Position numbers and translations under genes: made by a program. The notes below the pieces were generated by a model, which saw nothing but the letters and a program-made list of their open reading frames with translations, ran no database searches and was not told where the DNA came from. This document shows, in pieces, positions 1-12,410 of a DNA stretch of 64,000 nt; positions within the stretch are counted from its first letter, which is position 1; each line of letters starts with the position of its first letter. Source of the stretch: Deuterostichococcus epilithicus (taxonomy: Eukaryota; Chlorophyta; Trebouxiophyceae; Prasiolales; Stichococcaceae); NCBI GenBank assembly GCA_033439295.1, contig JAVTLE010000023.1:2330530-2394529 (forward strand). The letters are read 5' to 3'.

Positions 1-356
1 CTGGGTCTGAAAACGCGTTGCGATGCGGATGCACCCCAGAGCCATGCGAGAGTGTGCAAGAACGAAGCAGCAACGAAACAACCGTGCTTGCAGTCAGCCG
101 GAATCCACATGCCTTTCGTCGTACTCAGATCGTACCAGTAAAACCTTGCGACAGAACGCCCGGGTCAGGACCACACCAAACTACACCGCATTCAGTAATG
201 AAACTTACGCCTGAGTTTGGCGAGTAATGAAGCAAGGCGCAGCTCTGGGCCGCCAGGGGTTGGCTGTTGGCGGTCTGTCGACCGTGTGCAGAATGTGATC
301 CGTCCTCCAGACTCGCAGCCATCCAACAAGTCAGTCATACCTGAAGTCAAGCAGCC
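1..356. other. 5' intergenic stretch before the channel gene
   Basis: I see no convincing coding sequence here. The short open frames on both strands lack any recognisable domain or splice structure. The stretch should hold the promoter and 5' leader of the channel gene whose ATG is at 357, but I see no clear TATA box. Confidence 0.4.
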
Positions 357-3300
357 ATGGAGGCGGCATCCAGCGCCTGTTTGGATGAGGGGGAGAAGGG
401 GGAGGCAGGCGCTCCGCGACCTCCAGTGGAGGACAGCGTGGGCCCTGGGCAGGGCGCCGCGATGCGGGAGCAGCTGAGAGTTAGGCAGGACACAGAGGTG
501 CAGCGGGACAGAGAGCGCAAGGGCTTGGGGGCCATGTCGTCATTGCCGCGCACCGAGGGGGTGCTCATGGCGGGGTCGGTGCAGCATACTGTGGACAAGA
601 ACCGCCTGGAGACGGGCATCCCGAAATGTGAGAGGTTTCACGACCGACATTGCCAGAAAAGGCTCGTCGCATGGCCTGCCACAGCGCCTCAGCTAGCGGC
701 GCTGTGCCGACTCATGATCATGCGGTCTCTGTATGCAGACGAGCATATGATGACAACCAACCTTGCGAGGCACATGAGCGCGGACGAGGACCTGTGGCAG
801 AAGTACACGGAGCCGGACAAGCTGCCGGCGCACTCCGAGGCAGTCGTCAGCAGACCCAAGGCGCCATACCAGGAGGAAATCATGTGCAGAGGCACCAAAA
901 CGTGCGGCGGTTCCCGAAGACTCGGCTCGAATCAAGCAGGCTGAAAATGTCTGCTGCTGTTGCTCAGGCAATGCATGCACACAGCGCACTCCGCCGCTGC
1001 TGAAGAAGCAACTGCTCACGAGGTTGCGCAATACCGGCGGTGCAGGTGTAGGTCGGTGCTGGGGCTGCCCATGCTGCGTCCAGACGGCAGGGTCGCCAGC
1101 ATATGGACGCTGCTCATGGCCTGTACCGACGCGACATACACCGCGTTCCTGGTGCGGCTCATGTACGGCTCTTGTGCAGCTGTCAGCATTTTGCGGCTGC
1201 TTGGCCGGTGCGCACAAGGCCCCTACTGACGGCTGCACTGCCCTTGCACCGCAGGTGCCGCTGTCTTTTGCCTTCTTCCACGACGTCCGCATTTTCAACT
1301 GGATGTCCGTGTTTGACATCGTTGGAGGTCGGAGACCATGGGTCTGCCGCATTCCAAAATGTGTGTGCAGTCCTTTTTCCATCAGCGATGCAGTGTCCCC
1401 GGTGGCTGACGCCTTCCGTTGTCTGCAGGCATCCTGTACGTGCTGGACGTCCTGTTTTCATTTCATATTGGCGTCGTGCTAACCAAGTCGCTGCACGCAC
1501 GCCTGGTGCTGGATGGCCGCCTGGTCGCTCGGTTGTACATCCTGCACAGCTCGTTTTTCCTAGACTGCCTGGCGGCATTTCCGGTGTTCCTGGAGGTGGG
1601 CCCTCCACGATCACGTGCAGAAGCAGTTGAGAGACATCAGTAACTGCTTTGCAATGCTGGCTGCACACAGAGGGCATGACCTGCTCTTATGCAATGTAAG
1701 AAAGTTTCGGCTCACATAAATGGGCTCCACGAACGCAGGTGCCGCTGCTGCTGGTCAAGACACAGGACGGACTGCTCAAGGGGCTGTCAGATGTGACCGC
1801 GTGGGTGCGATTAGTGCGACTGCTGCGCCTGCTCCCACTGATGCGGTCGCTCATCGTGCTCAGCCTCACGGTAACGCCCTAAAGTCACTGTTCGAGCTGG
1901 TTTTGACAGTATTATATGATAGCCTCTTTCGGACAGCTGCAGACTCAAGGTGCCCTGGGCTCTGAGTGGCACAGTTCACACATCGTCACTTGTTGCGCAC
2001 ATGCAGACGCCTGTGCCAACTTTGACGATGTTGGGGGGCTGCTGCAGGGGCACTACAACAGGCGCATGCTGCGGTTCATGCCGTCCAACGCACTGCTGGG
2101 CATCCACATCATGTACGTGGCGATGTTTCTGTCCAATCTGCTGGCCTGCGTCTGGTACTACACCGCCGTCGCGCAGGGCGTGAAAAACTCCTGGCTGCGG
2201 AGCGTGGGTGAGCTGTGCATCGCAGTTGTGTCCGCGAGCCTTCCTGACTAGGGCACTGTGGCAAAGACCGAGCCAACAGACAGAGTGTCCCGCTGAGCGC
2301 GGTCGTGGTGCCCTGCAGGCAGCATCTCGGAGGATCTGACCGCAGCCTCCGGCCCGTCGCAGTATGTGGCAGCATTCTACTTCACGGTCACCTTCATCTC
2401 GACCATCGGGTGCGTTGTATTGTGTTACGTTGTGATGCTGATCCGCCCAGGATTTGATTCTGATCCCACCGAAGCTTTGCTTCTTGACACAGTTGATACT
2501 TGGTTGATGCTTCCTGCGAATCGCAGGTTTGGCGACATCACCGCCACCACGACCGCCGAGCGTGTTGTCGCAACAGTCATGATGTTCATCGGTGAGTGGC
2601 ATCTTAGGGTCTGTCATTCAGCACGAGCTCAGCTGACGGTTGTTGTGAGGGAGAATTGAATTTATATTGCCTCACTGTGTCAGGCGTGGCATTCTTTGGG
2701 TTTCTGCTCGGCGTTCTGCAGACGGTGCGATGCTGGCTGCTGTCAATGAATGAGCACAAGTTGGCTGCAATGCTGCCACAGCACCGGGTTGAGGCTCTCG
2801 TGCCTCATGAACTGGAGCCTGTCATGACATTGCGCAGATCATTCAGAGGGCAGGGAAATCTGGTCGCCGCGCCGATCTATTCAGGACCAGACTACCAGGT
2901 GAGTGGGAGACATGCCGAGGGTGCAGGACTAGCAGCATGTGGATTGCTCGATGTCAACATTGTCTGGGCTGTTGAGAAGTGCTTGTCATGCACGACAGAC
3001 ATCGAGGCGTGGATGCGCTACAGCGAGCTGCCTGACGACCTGCGTCACAAAGTGCGGTGCTACTACGCCGACGTGTGGGTGCGCCATGAAGGTGAGACGG
3101 CGGCGGCACTTGCTTGTCCCACGATGCGCCAGTGCCGGACTTTTGACGGGCGCCCGTGCACACCTGAGCAGCTACGTGCTGAGCTCTGCAGGCTGCACTG
3201 GCAGAAATGAACCCTGGAGCTCCAGCATGCACACACAGGGTGTCCTGCGCTCCCGCAGAGGTCGACGAGCGCCTCATGTTCGACCAGCTGCCCTACTACC

Positions 3301-4372
3301 TGCGCGGCCAAGTGGCGTCCTTCCTCACCGACGACATGCTGAAGCAATCCAAGGCGTTCGGCAACCTGGACGACTCAGCGCGGGCCCTGGTGGTCTTCAT
3401 GGCACTGCCTCCTTGCTGGCACCTTGACATCGATGTGGACGGGGCATCACTGGGGTCAGTGGACGCATCGGAGTGAGCATGAAATCGTTTGCGGGTCGCG
3501 CAATCAGTGCTCGTGCGTGCAGGTGGCAGCGATGTTCAGACCGGTGCCGCTCGCGCCGGGGCATGACCTCTTCCCGCAGGGCGCACCTGCAGACTGCATG
3601 TTTGTGCTGCAAGACGGCGAGGTGGGATGCCTGCCTTCGTCATGCCTGCAAGGCACTGAGCCTCCTGTGCACATCCTCAACCAAGCAGCCAAGCTCATAG
3701 ATCAGTCGTGTCCCGAGCAGGTGGCACTGTACAGAAACACCGCAGAGATTGAGCGAATTGGCGCGCCTTACCTCATCGGTGAGTTTCAACTGCATTCCTT
3801 CATGACTTTGGCATTCGCGAGGTCAGTCGCGAGGTCATCACCGACGCCGCCAAGCTGTCTCACATCGAAAATCTCAGGACTTCATGATTGGTGGGTGACC
3901 GCAGGCGAGATCTCCATCCTGAATGCCTTCACCTCCGAAGACGAGCGACAACTTCGGCAGCCATTCTGTGTCAGGTGCGGTGCGGGGCTCGCCAACATGT
4001 TGGAGCTGCAATGCCTTGACAAAACAAACATACGCACGACTGACCGCTGCCTGTCTTTGCAGGGCGCTGACACTGTCGATGCTTTGGGAGCTGCGTATGT
4101 CGGACCTGCAGCCGCTGCTGAACATCCAGCCGCAGCTGAAGCGGGATCTACTGCTCGATGTCAAGGACATCCTGAAGCGCCTGAGCGAACAGCAGCCCAA
4201 CGAGCGTTGCTGGTCAGACACGCTAGAAACTGCGCAGCAGCGCCTGGCGGAGCTGGACGCCCCACCGGCAACAGAGGATGCAGCACAGGACTCGAAGCCG
4301 GATGATGGGCGGAGCCAGCAGCTGCACCGGCGGCGCGCCACATCGAATGGCGTGCGGCACCCAGATGTCTAG
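357..4372 (+). CDS. Voltage-gated, cyclic-nucleotide-binding-domain cation (K+-type) channel
   Basis: Plasma- or organelle-membrane six-helix channel of the KAT/EAG/CNG superfamily. Proposed exons: 357-627, 739-883, 1052-1151, 1255-1327, 1429-1595, 1739-1870, 1937-1949 (tentative), 2007-2207, 2319-2409, 2527-2591, 2684-2724, 2847-2898, 2999-3091, 3259-3389, 3523-3621, 3721-3778, 3905-3974, 4063-4372. They join in frame to about 703 residues. S1 lies near residues 155-178 and S2-S3 near 197-252. S4 (near 275-296) carries regularly spaced arginines (WVRLVRLLRLLPLMR). S5 follows, then the pore filter TIGFGD near 396-401 and S6. A C-linker (RAGKSGRRADLFRTRLPDIE) leads to a cyclic-nucleotide-binding domain with APGHDLFPQGAPADCMF. 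The GFGD filter suggests K+ selectivity by family comparison. Ligand and membrane are not visible in the sequence. Joining S4 to S5 in frame needs a 7- or 13-nt microexon. Confidence 0.85.
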
Positions 4373-5328
4373 GAGCGGCATGACATTAGGTAAACTGGCG
4401 TTCGTATACTGTGAAGATGTTCTTTGCTGTCATTTGGCGCTCTTCAAGCATTGTTGACATTTGATTTGCTGCTAGACAGGCATCGCGCGGTGCAATGCCA
4501 TCTGACAGCTGGACTCGATTGTGAACCGGTCGGTTGGAGTTTGACTTTTATCGCTTCTGGAGCGGTTGTATGCGTTTGAGGCGCGTTGTGCACGAACAGC
4601 AGGTGCCACCTGCTGGGTCGTCATGCAAGACCCGGTTGCAAGCGGCAAAGCAGTTGCACGGACATGCCTTCTCAGGACCAACATGCAAGGGGGCTACCCA
4701 GCTGGTAGCCTTACCGTGCAGCAGGTCCGCATACCATGTTAATGGGCAGTCATCGGGCAGGCGCCGCTCTGCAAAAAGCGCAGCCGCCGGCTGCCTCATA
4801 ACTGCTTCACTGCCGCCGCTTCGCACCAGCGCCGCCGTGAAATGGCGGGGAAAGGGGAAGGTTGAACAGCGCTTCGATTTGGCAATCGTATTCGCACTTA
4901 AGTGTTTATGGCCACCCGGACGCAGGAGGGCGGTTGGAATTTAGAGGGCGGTTGGGACCTGAGCCGCTGGATAAATACCCGGCGAGAAAGGGTATAATCA
5001 CCTCGGGGGTATTTCGGCTGAGTCATGCGCACCGACTTGGCACCGATCACGCAGTTGCAGTCTGGGATTGAGCACGAATCGCAGGCGGCGACGTGGTCGA
5101 GGATCCAGCTGACTTGTAGCACAGCAGGCGAGATCGCTCGCTTGCGCCAGCGGAAAACAAGCAATCTGAAAAGCTGCCGTGACTCGATCGCGGAACGAAA
5201 GGCAGTCTTGACGTATCTCGAATAGGCTTCGCATCTTGTAGATTCTCGATGGTTTAGGCAGCTGTCAGCATCGCAATCCGATTTCAGGAAATCTGTGCCA
5301 AGAGCTTACCTCGTCGATCTGGTAAACC
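4373..5328. other. Intergenic region, channel to fumarase
   Basis: About 950 bases without a supportable gene. It should contain the channel 3' UTR and the fumarase promoter. A 12-base direct repeat (GAGGGCGGTTGG) occurs at 4926-4937 and 4944-4955, just upstream of an AT-rich ATAAATA at 4971-4977. Confidence 0.4.
4926..4977 (+). promoter_or_regulatory. Possible promoter element: 12-bp direct repeat plus TATA-like box
   Basis: Two exact copies of GAGGGCGGTTGG start 18 bases apart at 4926 and 4944. They are followed by ATAAATA at 4971, about 350 bases before the fumarase ATG. The arrangement resembles a proximal promoter. This is pattern-based only, and the transcription start is unknown. Confidence 0.2.
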
Positions 5329-8300
5329 ATGGCGAGGGGGGCGCTAGCGCGGCTCCTTGTGACCGTGCAACGGCACGAGCTGTCAGCGAATTCATGGGCT
5401 GCTGCACAGAAGCTCCCAGGTAAGGCTGCAGCCGACGTGCTGCACCATGCTGATGCACCCCCGCCGCAGCCAGCCTGTCACCACCAAATCTTCCATTCGC
5501 AGGCATCGTCAGCGTTGCACGCTTCTCCTCCGCTGCCACTCGAACGGAAAAGGATACCTTCGGGCCGTTGGAGGTGCCCGCCGACAAGTGCGGCTTTCCT
5601 GGCAATGCCCACCCTGTCAATGCGGCTGACGTATGAATGAAAGCTTTGACATGATGAGCCGTGTTGCGTCCAGGCCGTCACTCGCATCCAGACCGTCACT
5701 CGCATCCAGACCGTCAGCCGATCATTCGCATCTGCAGGTACTGGGGCGCGCAGACGCAGCGGTCGCTGCAGAACTTCAAGATCGGCGGCGCACGGGAACG
5801 CATGCCGGAGCCCGTCGTCAAGGCTTTCGGCGTGCAGAAGCGCGCTGCTGCCAAGGTGCAGCGCTTGTGTGCACGGGCATACAGCGGGAGCAGCTGCTGC
5901 CAGAGCGCGAAATCTGTGAAGTTGATGGCGCTGTTCGCATGTGGACGCCTGTTGCCACAATCGAGGAGTGCTGCTAGTGATACATCCGTACACAGGTCAC
6001 ACCTGCTCTTCCTCGGCTGCGGAACAGGTTAACGCGGAGGCGGGGGTGCTTGACCCAAAGGTGGGCAAGGCGATCATGCAGGCGGCGTCGGAGGTCGCCG
6101 ACGGGCAGCTGCTGGACCACTTTCCGCTCGTCATCTGGCAGACCGGCAGCGGGACGCAGTCCAACATGAATGCCAACGAGGTAGGGCGGCTCGGCGTGCA
6201 CTCAGGTGCCGCGGATGGACCGTGTTCACACAGTGATGGCGTCACATGCGCGATGCGGTGTGCCACGATATGACAAAGCCATGCGCAGGGCATTGTTTAT
6301 TCATCCCTGCTGTCGACAGGTAATTGCCAACCGCGCAATCGAGATTCTGGGCGGCAAGTTGGGCGACAAGTCGGTAGTACACCCCAACGACCACGTGAAC
6401 AAGGGCCAGTCTTCCAACGACACCTTCCCGACGGTGCGTGGCTGCCCGATCTCACTTCTCTTGCAAGGTGAAACACATTCTGCAGTGCCCAAGCGCACCA
6501 CGGCACCGCCACAAGGCCGCATCCAATGCGGCACCCTTCAAAGCCTCTGCTTCTTGCCTGGACCTTTGCTGCAGATGTCTTTGACTTGGGCCAACGCCTG
6601 AGAATGTCCCACCTGTGCAGGTCATGCACATTGCCGCGGTGCAGGAGATCCACCAGCTGCTGCTGCCCGGCCTGAAGCACTTGCACGTGCGCTCTTCTTT
6701 GCACCGGCAAAAATGACCGGACTCGCTCACTCACTTGCCAGCCAGTCGGATCGTGCCACCGAGGCGACACATCTGCAAAAGTGCATCACGCTTCCGATGC
6801 GACGCTGCTGCACACGTTGCTTGCCGCAAGACACTGGTGGCAATCGTGGCCGTCAGTGCATGTGTTCTATGCATGTCCTTCCTGGCCGGCAGGCGGCGCT
6901 GGAGGCGAAACAGGAGGAGTTCAAGGACATCATCAAGATTGGGCGCACACATACCATGGATGCCACGCCGCTCACGCTCGGCCAGGAGTTCAGCGGCTAC
7001 GCCACCCAGGTGGGTGTTTCTGCACGATGGTTGGCGCTCTGCCATCCATGTTTCTGGTACTGCCTGCGGCGCCTTGTTGGTTCTGGTCGGGGTTGGGGTC
7101 GGGCCTTGACGACGTCGGCCGTGTCGCCCTTGTGTCAAGCAGCACAGTCAGGCTGAGTATCGTCAGAATTTTTATGAGCAAACCTCGAGCACACTTGGCA
7201 TTGCTCCGACTCGCACGCATTGATGCAAGGTCGTGGAGCCTGAAGACTGCACACAGCAGGAAGGGCCTCGGGATTGGCGTGTGAGTCCACCCTGCAGCGC
7301 AGTGCGGAGCAGGATCCGATCTTATCCCTCACATGCGCGTCGCGGCAGGTGGCGTACAGCATTGAGCGCGTCGAGGCGACGCTGCCGCGGCTGTACGCGC
7401 TGGCGCAGGGCGGCACCGCCGTCGGCACTGGGCTCAATGCCAGGAAGGGCTTTGCCGAGGCGTTTGCCCAGGCTGTCGCCGACGACACAGGTGCTTGCTT
7501 CGGCGATGTCTGGGATCCGACATGGCCTGTGGCCTCTGCGAAATCAGTATGTGGCACACTGCGGAGAGTGATGCACTGCAGCGCTGCACATGCCTGCGCG
7601 GCAGCAGTGTGTGCATCCCTGGCCCAGCGCCGCCGGACTGCATACTGTATCAAGCACCCAGCATGCGGCTGCAGTCGCCAGCCGGCACATCCTCTGTCAT
7701 GCAGGGCATCCCTTCGTGACGGCGCCCAACAAGTTCGAGGCGCTTGCGGCGCATGACGCCATCGTGGAGGCCAGCGGCGCGCTCAACTGCACCGCGGTCT
7801 CCCTCATGAAGGTCGCCAACGACATCCGGCTGCTGGGTGAGCCGGATGTCCTCCCTCCCGGCTGCCGCGTCGCTGTGCTCATCCTCAGCCGTGAGGTCCC
7901 CAAGAAGCGCCGCGGAGCAAGGGTGTTTCAAGCTTCTGCATGCCTGAGCTTGAGGCGGCCATAACAACCCCTGCGCGAGCAGCTCTCTGGCGTTTGGTGT
8001 TTGGCATGTTTGCGGCAACGAAGCAGATGGCAGCAGGCGGACATTGGTGCTGCGTGGCGGTGCTGAGACTGGCAGTTGAGCAGCCCTGGTGACGCTGCCT
8101 TGCCTGCAGGCTCAGGACCGCGGTGCGGGCTGGGGGAGCTGCTGCTGCCCGCCAACGAGCCTGGCAGCAGCATCATGCCTGGCAAGGTGGGTCCACTTTC
8201 AGGGTTTCAGGGTTTCATCGTATTGTAAAGATCGTCCACAACCTTTGTGCATGTGCAGGCTGCTTGGTGCATGTGCCCTGCTGTGACCATGCACAAAATT

Positions 8301-9263
8301 AGGCGGCCCTGCGGTGACATGGGTGGTTGGTCATCGCGGCAGGTGAACCCGACCCAGTGCGAGGCGCTGACGATGGTGGCAGCCCAGGTGGGAGTTGGCA
8401 CTGCTCCTGGCTACACTCGCTCAGTCACTCAGGTCGCGGCAGCGGATCATTTCACCGTGGGCGACTACTAAGTATTGCCACCAGCCTGCCAGCACGGCAC
8501 CAGCACATGCCTGCAGCTGAGGCGGCGGGAACCATGCGCAGGTGATGGGCAACAACACCGGCATCAGCGTGGCAGGCGCCTGGGGCCAGTTCGAGCTCAA
8601 CGTCTTCAAGCCCATGCTCATCGCCTCCCTCCTGCAGTCCATCAGGTGTGCATCCTTGCTGCCCTGCACGCCTGCTCGCAAGTCTCTCAGGTGTTTGCAG
8701 ACAAATGGCCCAATCACAGGCAGCATGGCAGCTGAGGCACACGGTGCCGCTGCTTCCCAGTATGTCTGGCAGGGATGCTCGAAGGCTCGCACTGGCTGTT
8801 GATCAGGCTCTTGTTCATGTGCTGTGCAGGCTGATCGCGGACGCGTCGGTGTCGTTCACGGACAACTGCGTGGTGGGCATCGAGGCCAACAAGCCGCGCA
8901 TCCACCAGCTGCTCAACGAGTCGCTTATGCTGGTCACCGCCCTCAACAACAAGGTGCACTCGATTTACTCCCTGCTTCTCTGCCCAGTAAGTTCGTCATG
9001 TTACGAAACGTGCTGAAGAAAGGGGGCTTTCGCTGGACGCTCGCTGCTTGAGATTGACGGCATATGGTGCATCGTGCCGATCCTGACCCAGCGCACTCCG
9101 GCCGCAGATCGGCTACGACAAGGCAGCCGCCGCCGCAAAGAAGGCGCATGCTGAGGGCAAGACCCTAAAGGAGGCGGCAGTGGAGCTGGGCGTGGTGTCT
9201 CCCGAGGACTTTGACAAATGGGTCCGGCCCGAGCTGATGATCTCGGCAGAGACCTCGGTGTGA
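5329..9263 (+). CDS. FUM1: Fumarate hydratase, class II, mitochondrial
   Basis: Catalyses the reversible hydration of fumarate to malate in the TCA cycle. Exons: 5329-5419, 5503-5587, 5738-5855, 6028-6180, 6320-6433, 6621-6686, 6893-7009, 7349-7490, 7705-7836, 8110-8186, 8343-8387, 8542-8645, 8830-8953, 9108-9263. These total 1524 nt and encode 507 residues, normal for a eukaryotic class II enzyme with a presequence. All junctions are GT-AG and in frame. The start gives an Arg-rich, acid-poor leader ([20 protein letters not shown]), fitting mitochondrial import. The mature protein begins near [20 protein letters not shown]. Family motifs: [27 protein letters not shown] and the lyase signature [13 protein letters not shown] near residues 358-370. 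Class I (4Fe-4S) fumarase is excluded. Intron 2 holds an 18-bp tandem repeat. Confidence 0.96.
5669..5719 (+). repeat. 18-bp tandem repeat, about 2.7 copies, in fumarase intron 2
   Basis: The unit TCCAGACCGTCACTCGCA recurs with an 18-base period from 5669. The first copy carries one G for A change and the last copy is partial. It lies wholly inside the intron 5588-5737, so the protein is unaffected. Confidence 0.8.
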
Positions 9264-9691
9264 GCACTGCCGGCGGCCGCATTTCCAGGGACGAGTCGCG
9301 TTGCACTGTTTAGCGAGTAGGTGGGTAGACTACAATTTGGTTTCAGATCGTCGTGTGCAGGTTGAAGCGTCATCCGACAGCTGTTGTTCGTTCCACACAA
9401 ACCTACTTGAATCTTCAGCGGCTAGGCCCCTCAGTCATGTCAGGCTCCACGACAGCGCTAGCAAGACAGGCATCAATGGCAACAGACAGTTTGAAACTCT
9501 TCACAATTCAATTTGCACCGTCGTGCATGCGTGTGCTGGTTCAAATTATCCGCTTGGCAAATGTGCGAGAGGCACCAAATGTCAAGACGGTAAAACCCCT
9601 CTCTCACTCCCTTAACCATCCTGCTTGGCCAAATCCGCTTGGTCCGCCACACCTCCCAACTCACAAGCCCGCGGAGGTCGCTCATCGTTGC
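9264..9691. other. Convergent 3' intergenic region, fumarase and CDSP32
   Basis: About 430 bases separate the stop codons of two convergent genes. They presumably hold both 3' UTRs. I see no coding sequence, repeat or hairpin that stands out. Confidence 0.5.
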
Positions 9692-12267
9692 TCAGCCCCA
9701 GGCCGAGCGCTTCGCCCTGCGCTTAACCACCTTCTTGGCTGGCCGCTCCACTCGCGGCGGCGCGATTCCCATGACGTTCTGTAGCTGCAGGATGTGCCCG
9801 ATGAGGTCGCCTGCAGGGCAGTAGTGCACGGCGCCGTTGCTGCAGGACTTGAGGTCCGCAGCTCGGAAGACTCTCTGCATGAAAGGCGCAATCGCTGTGG
9901 ACACACCAACCGCTGAGGTGCGGCCATTCACTCACCTCGTCCGCTGCCGGCAAATCGCCCCACTTCCTTCCCGCTGCGGTAGAACAGGAATGTGGGCACC
10001 TGCAAGTCCAAGCAGCAGCGTGAGGGGGGCGCTCTGCAAGCGGCTGCCTGGTTGCTGTCAGGTTGCTGCTCCAGCGCATACAGCAGCACGCGCTTCGCAC
10101 GAGGTTGCACCCCATCCTGTCCGCTTCGGCTCCCGGCTCGCCGCCTCTGCCCACAGCACCTTCACATATAGCTGTACAGTATGCCACCAGGCCAGCGTGC
10201 ACTCTCATGAACACCAGTCACCGCCCCTGTTTCCGTCACTTCCTGAAACGCACCGCCGTAACGTTGAGTTCCTGCAGCAGTTCCTGCACATCGGGGGAGG
10301 CGTCGCCGATGAGGCGCGCGAAGGAGGCGAATCCCTGCATGTTTTTGGCCAGCGCCATGACCGCTGGGAAGATGCGGATGCAGGGTGTCGCGCTCCGCAA
10401 GCTCACGTCCACCACCTGAGCGTCAGGCAAGAGTTTCCTGTTTTCAACACAAACATGAGCTCTAAAACTCTCGAGAGCTACTGCAATCACTGGCTCTCGT
10501 TCTCTGACGCAAAACAAGCTCTCGAAACGAGCACTTGAACAGCAGATATGCAGTCGCTGTACATCATGAGGCCCGAAAGCACCTGCGGCGGCAACCTTCC
10601 CCACTGTGCACGAGACATCATCACCCCACTGTGGCACCTGCCCCCGTTGTGGGCAGAGGCTCTACATTGACGGTTTATGCTCAGGGTGGCTGCAGCGATG
10701 CCTCAAAAGCCCCTACCGTGAGCACGTTGTCAGGCTGCGAGGCGATGAAGGCATCCAGGTCGGCCCGCGAGGTGAGCTCCGACACAAAGGTGCTCGCCTT
10801 TACGCCGTCCGCCGCCTGGTCGCCATAGTACAGCACGCCTGCGCATTGCACAGCGAGTGTGGTGCGAGGACAGCTCGAGGCACAAGCAGAGCCTTACTGC
10901 GCATGAAGGCAGAGGATGGTCTCGCGCCAAGGATGCAGGGCCTGGCTGTTTGCCGCACAGGGTGCAGGACCCGCAGAAAGCCGCACCCTCGCCCAGGTCC
11001 TGCTGCAGGGCCACGATGCCGCGGTGCTCCCACAGCAGCTGCCCCGACTTCCAGAACTGCACCGTTGGCAGCACCTCGATGTTGAGCTCCTCCAGCAGCG
11101 GCTGCGACTCCTCTGCGTCCGCCTGGCACACACAAAGCAGCATGGTAACTTTTCCCGAGTGTTCCAGGGGTGGCTGCGTCTCTTCTGCGTCCGCTCGTAT
11201 GGCATGAGAGGGAGGTACTGCTTCCGGGGGGATTTGAGTAGATGAGCGCTGTTTGTCGCATGCTGCTGCATGCTGCCGCTGGCGCTCGCATCCCGCCTTT
11301 TCGACAGCCAGTGCGCGTCACAGTGCCCCTGGTAGGCAGCTCAACATGCGTCTCTTGGAGACAGCCAATTTGGTGTCGCCCGCCTCGGTTGCCAGGCAGT
11401 GTCACCTCCAGGGCGAGGAAGGTGACTTCCGGGCTGTCGCGTGCCGTGCGTGCAAAGACGTGCTTGATGTCCTGGCAGGGACGCAGCGCCGCGTCTTGGT
11501 CCTCCTTCCAGTTCAGCTCCGCCTCCTCCTCGATCCCCGTCTGGCACAGCTGCTGGGACTCCACCTCCAGCACCACCAGCCTGTCGCCCGCCTGCGTGCC
11601 AACATGCACCCGCTCAGGCTGGGGTGGTTGACACCTCCGCAAGGCCATCTCCGACGGCGCAGGTGCTGCCATGAGCTCGATGCGCAGCCGCGGCAGCATG
11701 AGCACACCGCTGCCGTGTCCTGCAGCAGCTGGAGGTCTGGCAGGTGTCCGTGCCAGGCGCAGGACTGTTGGGGCTGCCGGTGCAGACTGCATGAGCCGGG
11801 CGCAGGAGATTGCAAGCTTCTATGCCAGCTTTCGTGCAGGTCGCTGACGCCCTGATAATGGCCGGTCGCTGACGCCCTGACAATGGCTGGATGCGCATGA
11901 AACTCTCAAGCTCCATATTCTGTCAAAGCCTCGCAACATTGACGTGATGCTCCTGTGTGCGCTAACTCACCGCTGCGCTCTCCCGATCCCAGTCCTCCTT
12001 GTTGTAGATATACTGCACGCGCTCCTCCACTCGCTGGCTCTCCCGAAGCCGCCGCTCCGTAGGGCTTTCAGCGATGGGCTGCGTGCCGCTCACGCCGCCG
12101 CTTCCGCTGCCGCTGCCAGAAATGGGTTCCGTGCCGCCACTGCTCGGCGCCGTCGCGCCACATTGCGTCCGGCTTGCGAAGTGCCGCCCTGCGTGCCAAA
12201 GGTTGTGAGCGATGCGCAGTACGACATGCACGACCAAGTCGCAATGCATGCCTGCTTGGGTGCGCAC
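9692..12267 (-). CDS. CDSP32: CDSP32-like plastid double-thioredoxin-fold protein
   Basis: Homologue of plant CDSP32, a stromal stress-induced protein of two fused thioredoxin modules that works in thiol protection and peroxiredoxin reduction. Exons, reading the minus strand: 12267-11971 (5' end uncertain), 11591-11406, 11122-10987, 10838-10717, 10415-10254, 9999-9936, 9810-9692; all junctions are in frame. Module 1 contains LPTVQFWKSGQLLWEHRG. The linker LYYGD and the end of module 2 (VPTFLFYRSGKEVGRFAGSG, then RGDLIGHILQLQNV) match CDSP32 closely. The CGPC of plant module 2 appears here as ATPC, and module 1 has an acidic insert after its single Cys. The C-terminus is a basic tail ending KRRAKRSAWG. 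The true start may lie further upstream, in a transit-peptide exon near 12410. The family call is strong; the N-terminus is weak. Confidence 0.85.
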
Positions 12268-12410
12268 TCAAAGGCGGTGGCTGGATGGTGGCGAGCAAGC
12301 AAACGCCGCAATTGCCATGCGCGGCGCGATGGTACCACAGACCTGGCCGACTCGCAGGTTTGATTGACGAGACAGTCTGCCGCCAGAGCGGTCGCGCTGC
12401 AGCGGTGCAC

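Noticed and set aside
10800-11792. 330-codon minus-strand open frame
   Set aside because: It is CDSP32 exon 2 read through two introns. Thioredoxin conservation and GT-AG sites show it must be split.
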